Source of the DNA: Oliverpabstia intestinalis
GTDB lineage: Bacteria > Bacillota > Clostridia > Lachnospirales > Lachnospiraceae
Direction: 5' to 3'
Length of the DNA: 64,000 nucleotides
Assembly: GCF_009696065.1 (NCBI RefSeq)
Contig: NZ_VUMS01000010.1
Location: 1-64,000, forward strand
Shown here: positions 59,377-64,000 of the stretch, piece after piece
Numbering within the stretch: the first letter of the stretch is position 1
How the letters are laid out: the number at the start of each line of letters is the position of its first letter
The notes under the pieces: model-generated
What the model saw: only the letters and a program-made list of their open reading frames with translations
What the model was told of the DNA's origin: nothing
Databases searched by the model: none
Position numbers and translations under genes: made by a program

Positions 59377-59964
59377 AGCATCTGCTTCTGCAGTTTCTTC
59401 TGTTTCTGTTGTCTCCGCACCGGATACCTGTGGTGCCAGTTCGGATCTGTTCTGTCTTACTACATCATAGCAACTCTGAATGGATGTAAGATAATTTTTG
59501 TACTTTTCTCCTGATTCATTGATTGCAGTAGCAAGAATCTGTTCCATGTTTGCCATCATATCATCGGTATATGAAATAGCACTCAGACGAATATTATTTG
59601 CATCCATTGTTGCTTCATCCAGAATCTGCTGTGCCTGTTTGTTTGCATTGGCAATAGTCTCATTTGCCTGTGCATATGCCTGCTGCATTACTTCATGCTG
59701 GCTGACCATCTCTTTGGTCTTAGCCTGTGCTTCTGCGATCAGGCTGTCTGCTTTTGCCTGTGCATCAGCCAGTATCGCATCTTTATTGCTGATGATCTTC
59801 TGATATCTTTTGATCTCATCCGGTGTTTTCAGACGAAGTTCTCTTAACAGTTCTTCCAGTTCTTCTTTATTGACAACAATCTTTGTTGTAGATAATGGCT
59901 GATATTTACAGCTTTCTACAAATTCTTCGATTTCTTCAATAATCTGTTCAATTCTGCTGCTCAT
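59350..59964 (-). CDS. Coiled-coil protein (ATPase subunit H / DivIVA-like), role unknown
   Basis: In this 204-residue protein, residues about 33-150 are nearly continuous coiled coil, rich in Ala, Gln and Glu (DAILADAQAKADSLIAEAQA, ANKQAQQILDEATMDANNI), resembling V-type ATPase subunit H/E or DivIVA relatives. The acidic tail (TTETEETAEADASLEGLDEE) is probably disordered. No enzyme motif is present. The ATG follows AAGGAGAG. It lies just downstream of coaD on the same strand and overlaps the ylbJ 3' end. Confidence 0.75.
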   Translation of the reverse strand: MSSRIEQIIEEIEEFVESCKYQPLSTTKIVVNKEELEELLRELRLKTPDEIKRYQKIISNKDAILADAQAKADSLIAEAQAKTKEMVSQHEVMQQAYAQANETIANANKQAQQILDEATMDANNIRLSAISYTDDMMANMEQILATAINESGEKYKNYLTSIQSCYDVVRQNRSELAPQVSGAETTETEETAEADASLEGLDEE

Positions 59965-59999
59965 CTTTCTTCTCTCCTTATCGATAAGTTCCTGCTTTA

Positions 60000-60479
60000 C
60001 TATTTTTTTAATTTTTTATGTACCTCATCCATCACAAATCCAGGTACAAATTTGGAAATATCACCGCCGAACGCTGCCACTTCCTTTACTGTTGTTGAAC
60101 TGAGATAAGCATATTCCAGACTGGTTGTCAGAAACATTGTATCCACATCCGGTGCCAGCACGCGGTTGGTCTGCGCCATCTGCAGTTCATATTCAAAATC
60201 TGTGATTGCCCGAAGGCCACGGATAATCACTTTCGCTTTACACTGTCTGGCAAAATCCACAGACAGTCCACTAAATGCGACGATCTCCACATTTGTCAGA
60301 TCTTTGGTCGCCTCGTTTAATATTCTAACACGTTCTTCCACAGAAAACAACGGACTTTTTGTAGAATTGTGTAAAACGCCCACAATCACTTTATCAAAAA
60401 GCTCTGCGCCCCGTGATATTACATCTAAATGTCCATTTGTAACCGGATCAAACGAACCAGGATAAACAGCAGTTGTCAT
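60000..60479 (-). CDS. coaD: Phosphopantetheine adenylyltransferase
   Basis: The 159-residue protein has [18 protein letters not shown] (T/HxGH nucleotidyl transfer motif) at the start, [36 protein letters not shown] in the middle, and [29 protein letters not shown] near the end. It catalyses the fourth step of CoA synthesis, relevant to acetyl-CoA production. The ATG overlaps the rsmD stop (ATGA); this rsmD-coaD pairing is common in Firmicutes. Confidence 0.97.
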   Translation of the reverse strand: MTTAVYPGSFDPVTNGHLDVISRGAELFDKVIVGVLHNSTKSPLFSVEERVRILNEATKDLTNVEIVAFSGLSVDFARQCKAKVIIRGLRAITDFEYELQMAQTNRVLAPDVDTMFLTTSLEYAYLSSTTVKEVAAFGGDISKFVPGFVMDEVHKKLKK

Positions 60480-61036
60480 AATTCTCCTCTTTTTTTCAGA
60501 AATACGTGCTGATTTGTCTTGTATTTCTTCACTTTTATGATTTCATAACCAAGTTCCTCCGCCCGCTCCCAGGTAACATCCAGTGACTCCTCGATGATGA
60601 TCTGTGTATCTTCATCAACAAGAGTAGTTCCCTGTAACGCTTCCAGAACCTGAAATTCCAGTCCTTTTCCATATGGCGGATCCATAAAGATCCAGGAAAA
60701 GGCATCCTCTCCATCCAGCTTGTTCACCGCAGACACCGCGTCCGTCACCAACAGAGTAGCATCCTCTTTCAATCTGGTAAATGCCAGATTCTCCCGGATA
60801 CACTCTGCTGCTTTCCTCTGTTGCTCCACAAACACACACCAGGAGGCACCGCGGCTTAACGCCTCGATACCAATGCCACCGCTTCCCGCAAACAAATCCA
60901 GAAATCTGCTGTCTGCTATGGATGGCTGAATCATATTAAATAATGTCTCTTTAATTCGATCGGTAGTCGGTCTGGTGTCCATACCCTCTATGGTTTTAAG
61001 ACGCAGACTACGTGCTTTTCCCGCAATTACTCTCAT
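60476..61036 (-). CDS. rsmD: 16S rRNA (guanine966-N2)-methyltransferase RsmD
   Basis: In this 186-residue protein, the start [18 protein letters not shown] and [18 protein letters not shown] are diagnostic. The SAM motif is [20 protein letters not shown], and the catalytic motif DPPYGKG is near residue 120. It methylates G966 of 16S rRNA. The ribosome binding site is weak (GAAAGAAAAT). Confidence 0.96.
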   Translation of the reverse strand: MRVIAGKARSLRLKTIEGMDTRPTTDRIKETLFNMIQPSIADSRFLDLFAGSGGIGIEALSRGASWCVFVEQQRKAAECIRENLAFTRLKEDATLLVTDAVSAVNKLDGEDAFSWIFMDPPYGKGLEFQVLEALQGTTLVDEDTQIIIEESLDVTWERAEELGYEIIKVKKYKTNQHVFLKKRGEL

Positions 61037-61070
61037 ATCTTTTATTTTCTTTCTTATCTCTTCTTATCTT

Positions 61071-61116
61071 GTGACTGTTCAGCGCCCTCGCGGGATACTA
61101 CCTGCCGAATCGTTAC
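61071..61116. repeat. Short palindromic repeat element between mgsA and rsmD
   Basis: It starts GTGACTGTTCAG, has CTCGCGGGATACTACC (as copy B) and ends GAATCGTTAC. This 46-bp version keeps the 3' part of the long element. Confidence 0.65.
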
Positions 61117-61117
61117 C

Positions 61118-61510
61118 TTATATCTGGTTTCTCCAGTCAAGGTCGCCTCTGTCAAGTCCCAGAATCAGTGACTCTGCCGTTGCAATATTGGTTGCTACCG
61201 GGATATTGTACTGATCACAACAGCTTGCAATCTGGTACACGTTCGGTTCCTTCGGACTTGTCATGTTCGGATTGTGAAATAAAATCACCAGATCCATAGC
61301 GTTTCTCTCGATCATCGCCATAAACTGCTTATCTCCGCCCACAGACCCTGCCAGGAACTTATGCACTCTCAGATTAGTAACTTCCTCAATTCGCCGGCCG
61401 GTAGTGCCCGTTGCGTATATTTCATGTTTTCCCAAAATCCCTTTATACGCAATACAAAAATCTTCAATCAATGTTTTTTTGCTGTTATGCGCAATAATGC
61501 CAATGTTCAT
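61118..61510 (-). CDS. mgsA: Methylglyoxal synthase
   Basis: In this 130-residue protein, IGIIAHNSKKTLIEDF at the start, YATGTTGRRIEE (phosphate binding) and SGSVGGDKQ-type AGSVGGDKQFMAMIERNAMDLVILFHNP are hallmark stretches with the catalytic Asp residues. It turns dihydroxyacetone phosphate into methylglyoxal, a bypass when phosphate is short. It has a promoter at 61545-61573. The gene stands alone; a repeat element follows the stop codon closely. Confidence 0.95.
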   Translation of the reverse strand: MNIGIIAHNSKKTLIEDFCIAYKGILGKHEIYATGTTGRRIEEVTNLRVHKFLAGSVGGDKQFMAMIERNAMDLVILFHNPNMTSPKEPNVYQIASCCDQYNIPVATNIATAESLILGLDRGDLDWRNQI

Positions 61511-61544
61511 CCTCTAACCCGCCCTCTCATCCAAATATAGTTTT

Positions 61545-61573
61545 ATTATATCAAATCACCTGGTTATCTGCAA
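61545..61573 (-). promoter_or_regulatory. Sigma-A promoter of mgsA
   Basis: TTGCAG and TATAAT on the minus strand are separated by 17 bp, 35 bp before the gene. Confidence 0.75.
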
Positions 61574-61632
61574 TTGTTTTTGTAAGTTTGTACCAAAAAA
61601 TCTAAGGTTATCCAGTATTTGCAAAAACTTCT

Positions 61633-61662
61633 AGTGTTATTTTTTTCTCCTGTCACATACTA
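61633..61662 (+). promoter_or_regulatory. Possible forespore (sigma-G-like) promoter of the spore protein gene
   Basis: CATACTA at 61656-61662 matches the sigma-G -10 pattern CATNNTA. The -35 region (GTGTT at 61634-61638) is a poor match. No sigma-A promoter was found, and the gene type predicts forespore control. Confidence 0.35.
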
Positions 61663-61688
61663 ACAGCGTAACAACAAGTTACACACAC

Positions 61689-61715
61689 GTAACTGTTTCA
61701 TACTATCACAGTTAC
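61689..61715. repeat. Short palindromic repeat in the leader of the spore protein gene
   Basis: GTAACTGT...ACAGTTAC, 27 bp, forms a hairpin with perfect 8-bp arms. It equals the first palindrome of the long elements. Confidence 0.6.
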
Positions 61716-61744
61716 CAAAAAACAAGTCAAGGAGGAAACCAATC

Positions 61745-61978
61745 ATGTCCAAAACTTCTACTAACACAGCAGCAGTACCAGAAGCAAAAGGTGCGTTAGA
61801 CCGTTTCAAATTTGAAGTAGCAAACGAACTGGGTGTACCCCTTTCTGACGGGTATAACGGAAACCTGACCTCAAAGCAGAACGGATCTGTCGGTGGCTAT
61901 ATGGTCAAGAAAATGATCGAAGCTCAGGAAAAACAGATGAGCCAGGGATCCGGTTATACAGGCGGAAGCATGCAGTAA
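61745..61978 (+). CDS. Alpha/beta-type small acid-soluble spore protein
   Basis: In this 77-residue protein, the family core is complete: LDRFKFEVANELGVPL with the Glu of the GPR protease site region, and NGNLTSKQNGSVGGYMVKKMIEAQEKQM. It coats spore DNA and protects it from UV and heat. The ATG follows CAAGGAGG. It shows that the host can sporulate or descends from a spore-former. A strong terminator follows. Confidence 0.96.
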   Translation: MSKTSTNTAAVPEAKGALDRFKFEVANELGVPLSDGYNGNLTSKQNGSVGGYMVKKMIEAQEKQMSQGSGYTGGSMQ

Positions 61979-62003
61979 TCGACTGCTGACTTCCTGAACG
62001 CAC

Positions 62004-62042
62004 AAAATCTCCCGGGAAAACGCTCTCCCCGGGAGATTTTTC
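62004..62042 (+). terminator. Terminator of the spore protein gene
   Basis: AAAATCTCCCGGG and CCCGGGAGATTTT pair, followed by further T. It may also serve the convergent DUF6465 gene. Confidence 0.85.
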
Positions 62043-62065
62043 GTTGCATTGTTTTTCAGTCTCTA

Positions 62066-62518
62066 TTATAAGCCAAAACTTCCAGTCTCTTCATTGTTGA
62101 TCACATAATAAGCTGCATTCTCTTCCGGTTTTACATATACTTTGATGTCCTTTAAGTCTGCTGCTTTTTTACCCATCTCTTTCCAGATCTCTTTTACTTT
62201 TGCGGTCAGATCTGCGGATGAGAATTCTTTTCCCGCATACTGCAGATATACTTCTTCTGTCACTACAGCCGCTTTCTTTGTTGTCGTTCTCTTTGCCGGT
62301 GTTTTTCTTGCGGTTGTCTTCTTCGCAGGTGCTTTCTTTGCAGTTTCAGTTGTCTTTGCTTCTGCTGCTTTCGCGGTAGTTTTAGCTGCTTTTGCTTCTT
62401 CAGCTTTCACTTCGACTTTTGCTGTCTCCGCTTTCACTGTTTTTGTCTCTTCAGCTTTTACTTCCTTTGTTTCAACTGCCGGTTTTGCTGCTTTCGTAAC
62501 TGTTTTCTTAACTGCCAT
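62066..62518 (-). CDS. Lys/Ala-rich DUF6465 family protein
   Basis: In this 150-residue protein, residues 1-90 are low-complexity Ala/Lys/Thr/Glu repeats ([38 protein letters not shown]), like histone H1 tails. Residues 92-150 are a small folded domain ([27 protein letters not shown]...[26 protein letters not shown]) that I assign to DUF6465. The function is unknown; nucleic-acid binding through the basic tail is plausible. The start at 62518 has GAGGAGG nine bases upstream. A longer open frame to 62617 has no ribosome site. Confidence 0.82.
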   Translation of the reverse strand: MAVKKTVTKAAKPAVETKEVKAEETKTVKAETAKVEVKAEEAKAAKTTAKAAEAKTTETAKKAPAKKTTARKTPAKRTTTKKAAVVTEEVYLQYAGKEFSSADLTAKVKEIWKEMGKKAADLKDIKVYVKPEENAAYYVINNEETGSFGL

Positions 62519-62628
62519 ATTCATAATCCTCCTCAAAATCACACTCAAGTTAACGTTACCGTTTCCTTCGTTACCGGCCATCTGCTTCACAGAATATCTT
62601 CTGTAAGTAATAGCCAACTACAGCAGTT

Positions 62629-62657
62629 AGTTTACCCCATCTTTCCACATTTTGCAA
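62629..62657 (-). promoter_or_regulatory. Sigma-A promoter of the DUF6465 gene
   Basis: TTGCAA and TAAACT on the minus strand are separated by 17 bp. The leader is about 110 nt. Confidence 0.55.
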
Positions 62658-62678
62658 GTTTTTCTTCAAAAACACAGC

Positions 62679-64000
62679 TTACAGGCCCGGATCTTCTATC
62701 TGTCTTCCGGCATATTCTTCCAGTTTTTCTTTCAGCAGACGATGCTGTGGAAGTTCCAGTGTACCATCCAGTGACAGGATATATCCGGCTGCATCACTGG
62801 CTTTTTTCAGGATCGATGCATCCCGGAAGATATCAGCGATCTCAAAGTTTAAATCTCCGCTCTGACGTACACCAAACAGATCACCCGGCCCCCGCAGTTT
62901 CAGATCTTCCTGCGCAATATAGAAACCATCATTTGACTTATTCAGGATCTGAAGCCTCTTTGATTTTTCCGCCTGATTTTTGCCATGAATAAAAATACAA
63001 TACGACTGCCACTGTCCACGCCCTACACGGCCGCGCAGCTGATGCAACTGTGCAAGACCAAACCGTTCGGCATTTTCTACCATCATCACCGTGGCATTGG
63101 GCACATTGACACCAACTTCCACAACGGTCGTGGAAACCAGCACCTGGATCCTGTTCTCACTGAACGCTTCCATGATCTCATTCTTTTCTTTCGGTTTCAT
63201 CTTTCCGTGAAGAATCCCAACAGTGACAGAAGATGAAAGTTCATGGCGCAGCCGTTCGGCATAATCGATGACGTTTTCTCCGTCCATTCCCTCACTCTCT
63301 TCCACCATCGGACAGATCACATAAACCTGATGACCTTCCTGCACCTGTTTTTCGATAAAGCGGTAAGCCTTGTTCCGATAATTCGTGTCCACAACACAAT
63401 TTTTTATTGGCAGTCTCTGCGCAGGCAGTTCATCGATGATTGAGATATCCAGATCTCCATAAAGAATAATGCCGAGAGTTCGTGGAATCGGAGTAGCACT
63501 CATAACCAGAATATTCGGTTTATGTCCTTTGGATGAAAATTCTTCTCTCTGACGTACACCAAATCGATGCTGTTCATCCGTGATAACCAGACCCAGACTT
63601 TCATATGTGACCTTTTCCTGAATCAACGCATGTGTTCCTACAATCATCCTTGTCGCTCCGGATGCGATTGCTTCATAGATCTGACGCTTTTCTTTTGCTG
63701 TATTGGATCCTGTCAGAAGCACCGGCCGATATTGTTCCAGCAGCTCATTTTCTTCCAGAAGCTTTGTCAGAGCTTCATAATGCTGTCTGGCGAGCACTTC
63801 TGTGGGGACCATGATGGCGCTCTGATAGCCATTTTCTGCTGTCATGATCATCGCAAGGAATGCCACGATAGTCTTACCGCTGCCCACGTCTCCCTGTACC
63901 AGACGGGTCATCAGTTTTTCCCCCCGCAGATCCTGTTCAATCTCATACCAGACATTCTTCTGTGCCCCGGTCAGCTGATATGGCAGATTTTCCATCACTT
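62679..64000 (-). CDS. recG: ATP-dependent DNA helicase RecG, C-terminal part (cut by window edge)
   Basis: The visible 440 residues contain helicase motif I VQGDVGSGKTIVAFLAM, the DEQH box VITDEQHRFGVRQRE, SATPIPRTLG (motif III), VSTTVVEVGVNVPNATVMMVENAERFGLAQLHQLRGRVGRG (motifs V and VI) and the C-terminal wedge-linked RecG segment ending LRGPGDLFGVRQSG. The N-terminal wedge domain lies outside the window. RecG reverses stalled forks and branch-migrates junctions. The open frame continues to the end of the window without a start codon that fits. Confidence 0.96.
   Translation of the reverse strand, partial: VMENLPYQLTGAQKNVWYEIEQDLRGEKLMTRLVQGDVGSGKTIVAFLAMIMTAENGYQSAIMVPTEVLARQHYEALTKLLEENELLEQYRPVLLTGSNTAKEKRQIYEAIASGATRMIVGTHALIQEKVTYESLGLVITDEQHRFGVRQREEFSSKGHKPNILVMSATPIPRTLGIILYGDLDISIIDELPAQRLPIKNCVVDTNYRNKAYRFIEKQVQEGHQVYVICPMVEESEGMDGENVIDYAERLRHELSSSVTVGILHGKMKPKEKNEIMEAFSENRIQVLVSTTVVEVGVNVPNATVMMVENAERFGLAQLHQLRGRVGRGQWQSYCIFIHGKNQAEKSKRLQILNKSNDGFYIAQEDLKLRGPGDLFGVRQSGDLNFEIADIFRDASILKKASDAAGYILSLDGTLELPQHRLLKEKLEEYAGRQIEDPGL

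Noticed and set aside
1-64000. tRNA or rRNA genes, prophage and integrase genes, cobalamin riboswitch near the corrinoid genes
   Set aside because: Looked for while reading all gaps; nothing convincing was found.

Overview
The window looks like chromosome from a spore-forming, acetogenic member of the Lachnospiraceae, most like Blautia. The evidence is a complete carbonyl branch of the Wood-Ljungdahl pathway, an alpha/beta-type small acid-soluble spore protein, clostridial housekeeping gene order (rplS-lepB-ylqF-rnhB-yraN) and strong AAGGAGG ribosome binding sites throughout. The genus is inferred from gene content. No rRNA, tRNA, prophage, CRISPR array or intact transposase was seen.

Positions 1-13905 (all minus strand) hold the acetogenesis locus. 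In transcription order it runs: His/Cys-rich small protein, cooT, cooC, cooS (CO dehydrogenase), a second cooC-type ATPase (acsF), acsB, acsD, acsC, acsE, acsV, a DUF3786 protein, then a tetrahydrofolate riboswitch, folT (folate uptake) and fhs (formyl-THF synthetase, cut by the window edge). CODH makes CO, AcsE moves methyl groups from methyl-THF to the AcsCD corrinoid protein, AcsV reactivates that protein, and AcsB joins CO, methyl and CoA. CooC, AcsF, CooT and perhaps the His-rich protein serve nickel insertion. A good sigma-A promoter with an inverted repeat at the start of transcription lies at the head, and stable hairpins sit in most of the longer gaps between the genes.

Positions 14300-28900 hold an aldo/keto reductase; gpsA-plsY-der-DUF512 (phospholipid synthesis and ribosome assembly); prs; the rplS-lepB-ylqF-rnhB-yraN-pgeF run; a MATE exporter; and a MerR regulator fused to a methyltransferase. 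Positions 28900-34700 are a surface-sugar region: rfbA, rfbB, rfbD (no rfbC), UDP-galactopyranose mutase and a sugar nucleotidyltransferase. The rfb genes lie behind a textbook MerR-type promoter with a 19-bp spacer.

Positions 34800-43200 are accessory: a ferredoxin-domain aldo/keto reductase, a Gly-rich membrane protein, a methyltransferase, an apparently N-terminally shortened hybrid histidine kinase with a tiny ORF behind it, a flavin reductase, an orphan HicB-like protein, and trkH-trkA. Positions 43300-47700 are a partial histidine operon (hisZGDBI). Positions 47800-64000 are mostly translation and genome maintenance genes: recU, a second lepB, three RNA-modification enzymes, ygiQ, a small alarmone synthetase, pepD, a YlbJ-like protein, coaD-rsmD, mgsA, a spore protein, a Lys/Ala-rich DUF6465 protein and recG (cut by the edge).

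The most unusual layer is intergenic. About a dozen elements bounded by GTAACTGTTCAGTA / TACTGAATAGTTAC recur through the window, a separate 60-bp unit occurs four times and is once nested inside such an element, and a 110-bp MITE-like element with 17-bp perfect terminal repeats supplies the stop codon of a pseudouridine synthase gene.
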